From an alpha proteobacterium AAP38 (GTDB lineage: Bacteria > Pseudomonadota > Alphaproteobacteria > Azospirillales > Azospirillaceae): DNA of 64,000 bases. Under the pieces are notes generated by a model. It was not told the DNA's origin, did no database searches, and saw nothing but the letters and a program-made list of their open reading frames with translations. Made by a program: the position numbers and the translations under genes. Below are positions 18,038 through 26,675 of this stretch, in pieces; position 1 is the stretch's first letter, and every line of letters starts with the position of its first letter. The stretch lies in contig LJHR01000011.1 in the NCBI GenBank assembly GCA_001296005.1, positions 1 through 64,000 on the forward strand. The letters run 5' to 3'.

Positions 18038-19126
18038 ATGCATGATTTCCGCCGTTTCGGACCGCAGGTCCTGCCCTTCCTGCGCCATTACCTGGGGGGC
18101 TGGGATTTCTTCAAGCCGACCTGGAATTATGAGGATGGCTGTATCTTCAAGGGCTGCCTGGACCTGGCCGACGCCACGGGCCGGTCGGAATTTTCCGACT
18201 TCGTCCATGACAAGGTGGGCGCACGGGTCGACGAGGAAGGCGTGATCGCGGGCTTTGATCCCGCCGAATATAATATCGACAATGTGAAGCCCGCGAAGGT
18301 CTTCTTCCCGCTTTATGACCGCACGGGCGAGGAACGGTTCCGCCGCGCGATTGAAACGCAGATTGATCAGCTGCGCACCCATCCGCGTACCAAGTCCGGC
18401 AATTACTGGCACAAGCAGATCTATCCCTGGCAGGTCTGGCTGGACGGGCTGTACATGGCGCAGCCGCTGGTGACCGCACAGGCGGTGGCGACCGGTGACC
18501 GCGATGCCTGGGAGGATGTGGTCCACCAGTTCATCCAGGTTCGTGACCATATGCGCGATCCTCGCACCGGGCTTTACTACCATGGCTGGGACGAAAGCCG
18601 GCAGGAGCGCTGGGCCGATCCTGAGACGGGCCTGTCGGCCTGTTTCTGGGGCCGGGCCATGGGCTGGTTCATGATGGCCATGATCGATTGCATCGAACTG
18701 GCCGCCCCGTTCGATGGGCCAGGCCGGGCCGCCCTGATCGCCATGTTCCAAGATGCGGCCATCGCCCTGATGGCGGTGCGCAGCGCGCGGGGCCTTTGGT
18801 GGCAGGTGCTGGACCGGGGCGGGGACGAGGGCAATTATGAGGAAATCTCAGCCAGCCTCATGATCGCCTACTCCCTGATGGCGGGATGCCGTCTGGGCCT
18901 GCTGCCGCCCGATCACGGGCGGGCGGGGGAGGCGGCGTTGCGCACCATCATCCGCGACTTCCTGACCGAAACCGAACTGGGCGGCATCTGCGGTGTCGCG
19001 GGCCTGGGCAATGATCCCTACCGTGACGGCAGCTACGCGTATTACCTGTCAGAGCCGGTGGTCCCCAACGACCCCAAGGGCGTCGGCGCGCTGATGATGG
19101 CGCTTGCCGAGGCGATGCGGCGATAG
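18038..19126 (+). CDS. GH105 unsaturated rhamnogalacturonyl hydrolase (YteR/YesR-like)
   Basis: A 362-residue alpha/alpha-barrel glycoside hydrolase of family 105, which removes the unsaturated galacturonyl residue from rhamnogalacturonan oligosaccharides made by lyases. Family segments are WQVWLDGLYMAQPL (with the Asp used in hydration-based catalysis in this family), YYHGWDESR, FWGRAMGWFMMAMIDCIE and the C-terminal YYLSEPVVPNDPKGVGA. No signal peptide is visible, so it acts in the cytoplasm on imported fragments. ATG 18038 lacks a good ribosome site. It follows the sugar-binding protein and precedes the TRAP operon, with ACCGGT-type operators on both sides. The products would be a 4-deoxy-5-keto uronate and L-rhamnose. 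Confidence 0.9.
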   Translation: MHDFRRFGPQVLPFLRHYLGGWDFFKPTWNYEDGCIFKGCLDLADATGRSEFSDFVHDKVGARVDEEGVIAGFDPAEYNIDNVKPAKVFFPLYDRTGEERFRRAIETQIDQLRTHPRTKSGNYWHKQIYPWQVWLDGLYMAQPLVTAQAVATGDRDAWEDVVHQFIQVRDHMRDPRTGLYYHGWDESRQERWADPETGLSACFWGRAMGWFMMAMIDCIELAAPFDGPGRAALIAMFQDAAIALMAVRSARGLWWQVLDRGGDEGNYEEISASLMIAYSLMAGCRLGLLPPDHGRAGEAALRTIIRDFLTETELGGICGVAGLGNDPYRDGSYAYYLSEPVVPNDPKGVGALMMALAEAMRR

Positions 19127-19292
19127 GGCGGGAAAGCCGCGCCCGGCAAAAAATCCCGCCGATCCGGCACATCACCCCTCGTAATCGGGGTTGTCATACA
19201 TATCTGTAGCGAGGTCCGGGAGCTTTCCTGTCCTCGGGGCCTGTCGGACCTGTCCGGCGGCCCTGGTGCAGGGCGGCTTTCTGATCGCGTTA

Positions 19293-19306
19293 TGATACCG
19301 GTTACC
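19293..19306. promoter_or_regulatory. ACCGGT-type operator before TRAP operon
   Basis: TGATACCGGTTACC lies 74-87 nt upstream of the TRAP binding-protein start at 19380. It shares TGA-x-ACCGGT and the CC end with the sites at 17966 and 23603. Confidence 0.55.
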
Positions 19307-19379
19307 TTCGTCAATAAACAAAAATTGGTGGCGGGGATGGCAGCACTTCGTGCCCCGTCATCTGGATCGGGTGCATGAC

Positions 19380-20408
19380 ATGACAGATTTTATGACGCGC
19401 CGCGCCGTCCTTGGCTGGGCGGGCGGCATGGGCGCACTTGGCCTGTTATCAGGCTGTGAGCGTCGGGGCGGGCGTATGCTGACATCCAGCGATACGCACC
19501 CGTCTGATTATCCCACAGTGCAGGCCGTCAATGAGATGGGGCGGCTTTTGTCGGAACGGACAGACGGACGCCTTGGCATCCATGTCTATGCCGGTGGGCA
19601 ATTGGGGGCTGAGCGGGACACGCTTGAGATCACCACCTTTGGCGGTCTGGACATGAACCGGGTCAATCTGGCCCCCCTGACCGCCATTGAGCCGATGACG
19701 GTGATCCCGTCATTGCCCTTCCTGTTCCGGTCCACGGCCCATATGCGGGCCGCGTTGGATGGGGCGGTGGGGCAGGCCGTGCTGGACAGCCTGCGCCCCC
19801 ATGGCATGGTGGGTCTCTGTTTCTATGACAGCGGCGAACGCAGCTTTTACAATACCAAGCGGCCCATTCAGGCCCCGGACGACCTGAAAGGTCTGAAGAT
19901 CCGGGTGCAGAATTCCGACCTGTTCGTGGCCATGATCAAGGCGCTGGGGGCCGACGCCACGCCCATGGATGCAGGCGAGGTCTATCAGGCCCTGGTGCAG
20001 GGCGTGATCGACGGGGCGGAGAATAACCAGCCCTCTTACTTCACGGGCCGGCATTTCGAAGCCGCCCCTTTCTACAGCCTGACCCGGCATGTCATGGCAC
20101 CAGAGATCCTGGTCATGTCCATGGCACGGTGGGAGAAGCTGTCAGCCGCCGACCGGGAACTGGTGCAAGAGACGGCGCGGCAGTCGGTGCCCTTCATGCG
20201 CACGCTGTGGGACGCCCGCGTCACGGAGGCCACCGAAAAGCTGCTGGCCGGTGGCGTGAAGGTCAATGATGTGGCCGATATCGCCGCCTTTTCCACCCTG
20301 ATGCGACCGGTCTGGGACCGGTTCGTCACGACGCCCGAACAGAAGCGTCTGGTCGCCGCGATCGAGGCGATGGATGACGGGGCCGGCACAGGGGAGGGCG
20401 CACCATGA
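19380..20408 (+). CDS. TRAP transporter substrate-binding protein (DctP family)
   Basis: A periplasmic binding protein of about 342 residues. The N-terminus carries a twin-arginine lipoprotein-type signal, MTRRAVLGW then LLSGC (lipobox). DctP-family hallmarks are VNEMGRLLSERTDGRLGIHV, GGQLGAERD and the strongly conserved LKGLKIRVQNSDLF containing the carboxylate-binding Arg. ATG 19380 is chosen; GTG 19350 is an upstream alternative. The gene overlaps the DctQ gene at an ATGA. Together with the pectin genes on both sides, the likely cargo is a uronate or an unsaturated galacturonide, which is inferred from context. Confidence 0.9.
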   Translation: MTDFMTRRAVLGWAGGMGALGLLSGCERRGGRMLTSSDTHPSDYPTVQAVNEMGRLLSERTDGRLGIHVYAGGQLGAERDTLEITTFGGLDMNRVNLAPLTAIEPMTVIPSLPFLFRSTAHMRAALDGAVGQAVLDSLRPHGMVGLCFYDSGERSFYNTKRPIQAPDDLKGLKIRVQNSDLFVAMIKALGADATPMDAGEVYQALVQGVIDGAENNQPSYFTGRHFEAAPFYSLTRHVMAPEILVMSMARWEKLSAADRELVQETARQSVPFMRTLWDARVTEATEKLLAGGVKVNDVADIAAFSTLMRPVWDRFVTTPEQKRLVAAIEAMDDGAGTGEGAP

Positions 20409-20902
20409 ACCATCTGGCAGATCTTACCCGCCTGGCATCCAACCTGCTGATCGGGCTGGCGGGGCTGGGGCTGGTCGCGATGACGGCCATCGTGTCCTGG
20501 CAGGTCTTTGGCCGTTTCATCCTGAATTCCAGCCCGTCCTGGTCCGAACAGGCGGCCCTGACCCTGATGATCTGGTTCGTCACCCTGGCAGCAGCCGTGG
20601 GCGTGCGGGAAGGGTTTCATATCCGCATCACAGCGGTAGAGGATGCCGTGTCGCCCGGCATACGCAAAGCCATGCAGGTGCTGGCCGAGCTGGTGGTGGG
20701 TGGCATCGGGGCGGCCATGCTGTTCTGGGGCGGTGATCTGGTCATCCGCACCTGGGGGCATGTCATCCCGTCCCTGGGCCTGTCGCGCGGCTTTGCCTAT
20801 CTGGGCATCCCGCTGGCGGGCGGGCTGATCGTGCTGTTCACGCTGGAACGCATTCTGAAGACATTGGCGGGGCCGGCGGCGGCGGAAAAGGATGTGGTGT
20901 GA
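20405..20902 (+). CDS. TRAP transporter small membrane subunit (DctQ family)
   Basis: A 165-residue protein with four predicted membrane helices and the family segment VSWQVFGRFILNSSPSWSEQ near the first loop. It links the periplasmic binding protein to the large permease. Starts overlap on both sides (ATGA with the binding protein, TGATG with the large subunit), so the three genes are translationally coupled. Confidence 0.9.
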   Translation: MNHLADLTRLASNLLIGLAGLGLVAMTAIVSWQVFGRFILNSSPSWSEQAALTLMIWFVTLAAAVGVREGFHIRITAVEDAVSPGIRKAMQVLAELVVGGIGAAMLFWGGDLVIRTWGHVIPSLGLSRGFAYLGIPLAGGLIVLFTLERILKTLAGPAAAEKDVV

Positions 20903-22182
20903 TGGAAATCGCAGTTTTGGGCATTGCCCTGGTCGTCCTTCTGATGCTGGGCGTGCCGGTGGCCTTCGCGCTTCTGGGGGCGTCCATCGCCTGTTTCATG
21001 GCGCTGGATATCCCGCTGGTGGTGGTGTTTCAGCGCATGGCATCGGGGATCAGTGTCTTTTCCCTGATGGCCATTCCGTTCTTCATCTTTGCCGGCGATC
21101 TGATGTACCGGTCGGGCATCGCCGAACGGCTGGTGCAGGTGGCGGGCGCGGTGTTCGCACCGGCGCGCGGCGGGCTGGGTCTGGTCAATGTCGGCGCCTC
21201 CACTCTGTTCGGGGCCGTGTCGGGGTCGGCCATCGCCAGCGCAAGTGCCATGGGTTCCACCCTGATCCCGTTGATGCGGGAACGGGGTTATGACGGTGAT
21301 TATGCCGTGAATGTCACCGTCACGGCGGCCATTGTCGGTCTGCTGATCCCGCCCTCGCACAATATGATCATCTATTCCGCGGCCAGCGGCATCGGCGTGT
21401 CGATCAGCGACCTGTTCCTGGCCGGTGTCGTTCCCGGTCTGCTGTCGGCGGCGTTGCTGGGGCTGACGGCCTGGATGGTGGCGCGGCGGCGGAATTACCC
21501 GACGGGGACATTTCCGGGCTGGTCCGCCCTGTTCAAGGCACTGCTCTATGCAATGCCGGGGATCATGACGGCGGTCATCATCATGGGCGGCATCCTGTCG
21601 GGCATCTTCACCCCCACCGAGTCTTCCGCCATCGCGGTGGTCTACACGATGCTTGTCGGTGCCCTGGTCTATCGCAGCCTGGGCCTGTCCAAGTTCCTGG
21701 AGACGGTGACGCAGTCGGTGCGTGTCACGGCTATGGTCCTGATGATCATCGGGGCGGCCACGGCGTTTGGTTATGCGCTGGCCATCATGGAGGCACCGGC
21801 GCAGCTGGCCGGTCTGATCACGGCGCTGACCGATAACCCGATCCTGGTGCTGCTGATCATCAATGTCGCGCTGCTGCTACTGGGCACCTTCATGGACATG
21901 TCGCCCCTGATCGTCATTACCACGCCCATCCTGCTGCCAGTGGCCATGCAGGTGGGGGTCGATCCCGTGCATTTCGGGATCATCATGATGCTGAACCTGG
22001 GGATCGGGCTGGTCACACCGCCGGTGGGGTCGGTACTTTTTGTCGGCGCGGCGGTCGGCAAGATCCGCATTGAACAGGCGGTGAAGACCATCTTCCCGTT
22101 CTACATCGCCTTGTTGGTGGCGCTGATCCTGGTCACCTATGTGCCGGCTTTGTCGCTGGCCCTGCCGAACATGGTGAAATAG
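20902..22182 (+). CDS. TRAP transporter large permease subunit (DctM family)
   Basis: A 426-residue permease with about 12 membrane helices, driving sodium- or proton-coupled import. Family motifs are PFFIFAGDLMYRSGIAERLV, GAVSGSAIASASAMGSTLIP, LLIPPSHNMIIYS and GIFTPTESSAIAVVY. ATG 20902 overlaps the preceding stop as TGATG; GTG 20899 directly before it is less likely. It is the last gene of the dctPQM-type operon. Confidence 0.93.
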   Translation: MEIAVLGIALVVLLMLGVPVAFALLGASIACFMALDIPLVVVFQRMASGISVFSLMAIPFFIFAGDLMYRSGIAERLVQVAGAVFAPARGGLGLVNVGASTLFGAVSGSAIASASAMGSTLIPLMRERGYDGDYAVNVTVTAAIVGLLIPPSHNMIIYSAASGIGVSISDLFLAGVVPGLLSAALLGLTAWMVARRRNYPTGTFPGWSALFKALLYAMPGIMTAVIIMGGILSGIFTPTESSAIAVVYTMLVGALVYRSLGLSKFLETVTQSVRVTAMVLMIIGAATAFGYALAIMEAPAQLAGLITALTDNPILVLLIINVALLLLGTFMDMSPLIVITTPILLPVAMQVGVDPVHFGIIMMLNLGIGLVTPPVGSVLFVGAAVGKIRIEQAVKTIFPFYIALLVALILVTYVPALSLALPNMVK

Positions 22183-22190
22183 ACCGAATG

Positions 22191-22222
22191 AAAAAGGCCG
22201 GCACCCATTAGAGGTGCCGGCC
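22191..22222 (-). terminator. Rho-independent terminator for MFS gene
   Basis: Perfect 10-bp stem GGCCGGCACC/GGTGCCGGCC with a 7-nt loop. On the minus strand it is followed by five T (22195-22191), so it serves the MFS gene at 22250. On the plus strand there is no U-tract, though the hairpin may still slow read-through from the TRAP operon. Confidence 0.85.
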
Positions 22223-22249
22223 ATTCACGCGACACGGAAAGATGAAAGA

Positions 22250-23530
22250 TCAATCCTTAATCTGTGCCGGTTCCATGCGCGGGGACAGCAGGTGTACGAC
22301 CAGGAGCGCCAGCAGATAGGCCGTGGCGGCGACCACGAAGATCGGCGTGTAGGTACCCAGCTTGTCCAGCACATAGCCCGCATATTTGGCCATGACCATG
22401 CCGCCAATGGCACCCAGCATGCCGCCGATACCGACCACCGACCCCACCGCCGAACGTGGGAACACGTCGGACGGCAGAGTGTAGAGGTTGGCGGAGAAGC
22501 CCTGATGCGCCGCCGTGGCCAGACCGATGATCAGGACCGCGACCCACAGCTGATCAGCAAAGGCGGCAAAAGCCACTGGCGTGGCGCAGAGCGCGCAGAT
22601 CAGCATGGTCAGCTTGCGCGCCCGGTTCACGGTGGCGCCGCGATGGATCAGCTTGGAGGACAGCCAGCCGCCGGCCACCGAACCAACGTCCGACAGCAGG
22701 TAGATCACGACCAGCGGCGGACCAAAGCTTTTCAGGTCAAGCCCATGCCGCTTGCCCAGGAAATCGGGCAGCCAGAACAGGAACATCCACCAGATCGGAT
22801 CGATCAGGAACTTGCCCATGGCATAGGCCCAGGTCTCCTTGACCCGCAGCAGACGCAGCCAGCCGATCTTTTCCGTCGTGTCGGGCGGATCGCTTTCAAT
22901 ATGCGCCAGTTCGACCGGGCTGAGCATCTTGCTCTCGCGCGGGCGGCGATAGACGATGATCCAGAGCGGCAGCCACAGCAGGCTGGCCACACCGGTGATG
23001 ATGAAGGCCATCTGCCAGCCATAGGTCAGCGCCAGAAAGGGCACGACCAGGGGCGTGACAATCGCGCCGATATTGCTGCCTGCATTGAACAGGCCTGTGG
23101 CATAGGCGCGTTCCTTGCGCGGGAACCATTCGGCCACAGCCTTGATGCTGCCAGGAAAGGCACCGCCTTCGCCCACGCCCAGGATCGCGCGGGCGATCAT
23201 GAACCCGACCAACGAGCGGGCCGCCGAATGGCACATATGGCCAAGCGTCCAGATGGTAAAGGCCAGGGCATAACCCCAGCGCACCCCGATCTTGTCCATT
23301 ACCCGGCCAAAGGCCACGTAGGACACGGCATAGGCTGCCTGGAAACACAGCACGATGTCGGCATAGTCGGTTTCCGACCAGCCAAATTCCTTGGAAAGAT
23401 CGGATTTCAGGAACCCGAGCATGCCACGGTCGACATAGTTGATGACCATGGCGGTGAACAGCAAAGCCACCACGATCCAGCGGACCATGCCGACCTTGAC
23501 GCCGCTATTCTCGGTCGTTTCACTTCCCAT
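22250..23530 (-). CDS. MFS transporter, anion:cation symporter type (hexuronate transporter-like)
   Basis: A 426-residue 12-helix transporter. ACS-family features are INYVDRGMLGFLKSDL in helix 1, FGRVMDKIGVRWGYA in the helix 2-3 loop and ARAILGVGEGGAFPGSIKAV in helix 4, as in ExuT/GudP-type uronate and aldarate carriers. ATG 23530 is preceded by AGGGG at good spacing; the longer open frame upstream overlaps the operator region and is rejected. It is convergent with the TRAP operon, divergent from the APC permease, and has two ACCGGT-type operators 73-107 nt upstream. A galacturonate-type substrate is the best inference. Confidence 0.88.
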   Translation of the reverse strand: MGSETTENSGVKVGMVRWIVVALLFTAMVINYVDRGMLGFLKSDLSKEFGWSETDYADIVLCFQAAYAVSYVAFGRVMDKIGVRWGYALAFTIWTLGHMCHSAARSLVGFMIARAILGVGEGGAFPGSIKAVAEWFPRKERAYATGLFNAGSNIGAIVTPLVVPFLALTYGWQMAFIITGVASLLWLPLWIIVYRRPRESKMLSPVELAHIESDPPDTTEKIGWLRLLRVKETWAYAMGKFLIDPIWWMFLFWLPDFLGKRHGLDLKSFGPPLVVIYLLSDVGSVAGGWLSSKLIHRGATVNRARKLTMLICALCATPVAFAAFADQLWVAVLIIGLATAAHQGFSANLYTLPSDVFPRSAVGSVVGIGGMLGAIGGMVMAKYAGYVLDKLGTYTPIFVVAATAYLLALLVVHLLSPRMEPAQIKD

Positions 23531-23602
23531 CGTTTTCCCCTGGGTCTTGCAGGATATAGCCAAGCCGTCTGACGCAGCCCTTGTCTGGCAGCAGACCCTA
23601 GT

Positions 23603-23637
23603 GGAAACCGGTGTCAATTGCAACGACACCGGTTGCG
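23603..23637. promoter_or_regulatory. Two ACCGGT-type operators upstream of MFS gene
   Basis: GGAAACCGGTGTCA (23603-23616) and CGACACCGGTTGCG (23624-23637) have centres 21 bp apart, two helical turns on one DNA face. The first is the exact reverse complement of the site at 17966. The arrangement suggests cooperative binding by one dimeric regulator. Confidence 0.6.
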
Positions 23638-23742
23638 GAAAGTGTTGGAGCGATAATCGTTTCAAATGAAACTATATGTTCTTGCCCCCGATGCGTCTAC
23701 GACATAGAAAGCGTGCATAAACGACAGACCTCAGGGGTCATA

Positions 23743-25143
23743 ATGAAAGACAGCGGGGATCATCGCAGCGGCTTGCTACCGGCCTTAGGCCCGGTGCAGC
23801 TGGTGCTTCTGGGGGTCGGTTGCATCATCGGCGCCGGCATTTTCGTGATCACGGGTTCGGCCGCAGCGGACTATGCGGGCCCGGCCGTGTCGCTTTCCTT
23901 CCTTCTGGCGGCCTTTGCCTGCGCCTGCGCGGGCCTGTGCTATTCGGAACTGGCGGCGACATCGAAGGAATCGGGCGGTGCCTACAGCTACACGCGCGAT
24001 GCGCTGGGTCCGCGCATCGGCTGGCTGGTCGGGTGGAACCTGATCATGGAATATCTGGTGGCGGCCAGTTTTGTGGCCGTCGGCTGGTCGGGCTATCTCT
24101 CGGCGCTCTGCGACAGTGTCGGCCTGTCCTTGCCCAAGGCCTTCACCAGCGCGCCGTTCAAGCTGGCCAATGGCCATCTGGAGGCCACGGGCGCCATCAT
24201 CAACCTGCCGGCGGCCCTGATCATCGGGCTTGCCACGCTGTGCGCCGTGATCGGCGTCAAGCGGTCGTCGGCGGCCAATATGGTTGTGGTGCTGATCAAG
24301 GTCACCGTCATCCTGGTGGTGATCGCGGTTGGTGCCTTCCATGTGAACCCGGCGCTGTGGACCCCGTTCATCCCCGAAAATACCGGCACCTTCGGCCAGT
24401 ATGGCATCAGCGGCGTCATGAAGGCGGCGGGTGTGGTCTTCATCGCCTATATCGGTTTCGATGCCGTCGCGACCACGGCGCTGGAAGCGCGCAAGCCGCA
24501 GCGGGATGTGCCCATCGGAATCCTGGGCTCGCTGGCTGTTTGTACCGTCCTGTATATCGCCATGTCGCTGGTCCTGACCGGCACCGTGCCTTATACGCAG
24601 CTGTCGGTGCCATCGCCGGTGGCGCTGGCCGTGGCGAATATGGGTGAGGGCGTGTCCTGGATTCTGCCGCTGGTGTCGCTGGGCGCCATCGCGGGTCTGA
24701 CCTCCGTCATCCTGGTGCTGCTGGTGGCGCAGCCGCGCGTGTTCTTTGCCATGGCGCAGCATCGCATCCTGCCGTCGCTGTTTGCCAAGGTACACCCCAC
24801 CTACCGCACCCCGCATGTCAGCACGATCATTACGGGCGGCATCGCGGCGGCGCTGGCGGCCCTGTTCCCCATCGATTTCCTGGCGGAACTGGTGTCGTCA
24901 GGCACCTTGCTGGCCTTCATGATGGTGTCGGTCAGCGTCATCGTCCTGCGCCGTACCCGGCCCGATGCACCGCGTCCCTTCCGGGTCCCTCTGGTCCCGC
25001 TGATCCCGATCGTGTCGATCCTGGTCTGCGGCTACCTGATCTCGGTGCTGGGCGAACATGCCTATCTGCGCCTGGGTATCTGGCTGGCCATTGGCCTGGT
25101 CATCTACGAACTGCGCAAGAAGCACGCGGCGGGGTTGGCGTAA
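23743..25143 (+). CDS. APC-family amino acid permease (cationic-amino-acid type)
   Basis: A 466-residue inner-membrane transporter with about 12 helices. The N-terminal VGCIIGAGIFVITGSAA is the substrate-binding glycine motif of APC transporters, and YSELAATSKESGGAYSYT and IAYIGFDAVATTALEARKP are typical of the CAT/YfnA branch. ATG 23743 follows CAGGGG; upstream in-frame codons are rejected since they read through the operator region. It is divergent from the MFS gene and ends at a bidirectional terminator. Substrate not determinable from sequence. Confidence 0.88.
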   Translation: MKDSGDHRSGLLPALGPVQLVLLGVGCIIGAGIFVITGSAAADYAGPAVSLSFLLAAFACACAGLCYSELAATSKESGGAYSYTRDALGPRIGWLVGWNLIMEYLVAASFVAVGWSGYLSALCDSVGLSLPKAFTSAPFKLANGHLEATGAIINLPAALIIGLATLCAVIGVKRSSAANMVVVLIKVTVILVVIAVGAFHVNPALWTPFIPENTGTFGQYGISGVMKAAGVVFIAYIGFDAVATTALEARKPQRDVPIGILGSLAVCTVLYIAMSLVLTGTVPYTQLSVPSPVALAVANMGEGVSWILPLVSLGAIAGLTSVILVLLVAQPRVFFAMAQHRILPSLFAKVHPTYRTPHVSTIITGGIAAALAALFPIDFLAELVSSGTLLAFMMVSVSVIVLRRTRPDAPRPFRVPLVPLIPIVSILVCGYLISVLGEHAYLRLGIWLAIGLVIYELRKKHAAGLA

Positions 25144-25166
25144 GCGCCAGCCCGCTGAATGGACAT

Positions 25167-25198
25167 AAAAAAAGGCGGGCCTCGTGCCCGCCTTTTTT
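25167..25198. terminator. Bidirectional Rho-independent terminator
   Basis: Stem GGCGGGC/GCCCGCC with a 5-nt loop is flanked by seven A on the left and six T on the right. It can end transcription of the APC gene and of metQ on the opposite strand. Confidence 0.9.
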
Positions 25199-25212
25199 GT
25201 GGCTGCCGGGTT

Positions 25213-25995
25213 TTACCAGGCGGGGACCACGGCGCCTTTGAAGGTGGTTTCGATGAAGGATTTCACAGGCGCGGAATTATAGACGGCCACCAGCTTCTTC
25301 ACCCAGGGCTTATCCTTGTCGGCGGCGCGCACGACGATGACATTGGCATAGGGGCCGTTGGCGGGTTCGCGCGCGATGGCGTCCTTGACGGGGTCCAGAC
25401 CGGCCTCCAGCGCATAATTGCCGTTGATGGCGGCGGCATCGACATCGCCCAGGCTGCGCGGCAGCTGGGCCGCATCCAGTTCCACGATCTTCAGGTTCTT
25501 CGGATTCTGGGTGATGTCCAGCACCGTGGCCTTCAGCCCCGCCTTGGGATCGACGCCGATCAGGCCCTCATGGCTGAGTAGCAGCAGGGCGCGGCCACCA
25601 TTGGTGGGGTCGTTGGGGATGGCGACCTTGGCCCCCTTGGGCAGGGCGTCCAGGGACTTTGCCTTGGCCGCAAAGATGCCCAGCGGGAAGGTCACGCTTT
25701 GGCCCACACTGACCAGCTTGAAGCCCCGGTCGGTGATCTGATTGTCCAGATAAGGCTGATGCTGGAAGCTGTTGGCGTCCAGGTCGCCGCTGTCCAGGGC
25801 GGCGTTGGGCACGACATAGTCGCTGAATTCCAGCACTTCCAGGTCCAGACCCTGGGCCTTCGCCTCCTTCTTCACCACCTCCATGATCTGGGCATGGGGG
25901 CCGGGGGTCACACCGATCCGGACCTTCTCTGCCTGGGCAGGCAGGGCAGTGGCCAGCAGGGCGGCGGTAACGGCCAGCAGGGCGGAAATGCGCAT
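25213..25995 (-). CDS. metQ: D/L-methionine-binding protein MetQ (NlpA family)
   Basis: A 260-residue binding protein of the methionine ABC importer. The family segments are VRIGVTPGPHAQIMEVV, VPNAALDSGDLDANSFQHQP, VAIPNDPTNGGRALLLL and the AAINGNYA region. The signal peptide ends at AQA and lacks a lipobox Cys, so unlike the E. coli protein it should be soluble in the periplasm. It is the last gene of a metN-metI-metQ operon on the minus strand. Confidence 0.92.
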   Translation of the reverse strand: MRISALLAVTAALLATALPAQAEKVRIGVTPGPHAQIMEVVKKEAKAQGLDLEVLEFSDYVVPNAALDSGDLDANSFQHQPYLDNQITDRGFKLVSVGQSVTFPLGIFAAKAKSLDALPKGAKVAIPNDPTNGGRALLLLSHEGLIGVDPKAGLKATVLDITQNPKNLKIVELDAAQLPRSLGDVDAAAINGNYALEAGLDPVKDAIAREPANGPYANVIVVRAADKDKPWVKKLVAVYNSAPVKSFIETTFKGAVVPAW

Positions 25996-26015
25996 GGTTT
26001 CAGGCCTTCACATTC

Positions 26016-26675
26016 TCAAGGGTTGCGTTTGTCCAGGCGGCGGGCCAGCGCCTCGCCACCCGATTGCAGGACCTGCACGACGACGATCAGGATCAGCACC
26101 ACCGCCAGCATCATTTCCGGCATGAAGCGCTGATAGCCATAGCGGATGCCCAGATCGCCCAGGCCACCGCCACCAACCGCGCCGACCATGGCGGAATAGC
26201 CCACCAGATTGACGGCGGCCAGCGTCAGGCCGCGCACGATGCCGGCCCGCGCCTCGGGCAGCAGGATCTTGGTCACCACCTGACCCGGCTTCGCCCCCAT
26301 GGCGCGGGCGGCATCCAGCAGGCCGTGATCCACCTCCCGCACCGCCCCTTCCACGACACGCGCAATGAAGGGGATGGCGGCCAGGGTCAGGGGCACCGTC
26401 GCCGCCGCCGTACCGATGGAGGTGCCGGTCAGCAGCCTTGTCAGCGGCACGATGGCCACCACCAGGATGATGAAGGGGGTGGAGCGGGTGGCGTTCACGA
26501 TCAGGCCGACCACGCGCTGCAACGCCGGGCGGGGCAGCAGGTCGCCCGACCCCGACAGGGCGAGGAACAGGCCCAGCGGCACGCCGGCCAGCGTGGCAAG
26601 CCCGCCCGCGACCGCAACCATCAGCAGGGTCTGAACCGTGGCGTCAGCCAGCAGTGACAGCATCTGTGGCGACAT
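26016..26675 (-). CDS. metI: Methionine ABC transporter permease MetI
   Basis: A permease of about 219 residues with five to six helices and the EAA-type loop EVDHGLLDAARAMGAKPGQV. ATG 26675 is chosen; GTG 26702 lies upstream in frame. It overlaps the end of metN by 32 nt and is 20 nt before metQ, fixing it in the operon. NATRSTPFIILVVAI and LVGYSAMVGAVGGGGLGD are typical of MetI. Confidence 0.92.
   Translation of the reverse strand: MSPQMLSLLADATVQTLLMVAVAGGLATLAGVPLGLFLALSGSGDLLPRPALQRVVGLIVNATRSTPFIILVVAIVPLTRLLTGTSIGTAAATVPLTLAAIPFIARVVEGAVREVDHGLLDAARAMGAKPGQVVTKILLPEARAGIVRGLTLAAVNLVGYSAMVGAVGGGGLGDLGIRYGYQRFMPEMMLAVVLILIVVVQVLQSGGEALARRLDKRNP

Noticed and set aside
19191-19201. TTGTCATACAT as a GntR/FadR-type operator (TNGTNNNACNA)
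   Set aside because: The last base does not fit and no second good copy was found near the GntR gene or its likely targets.
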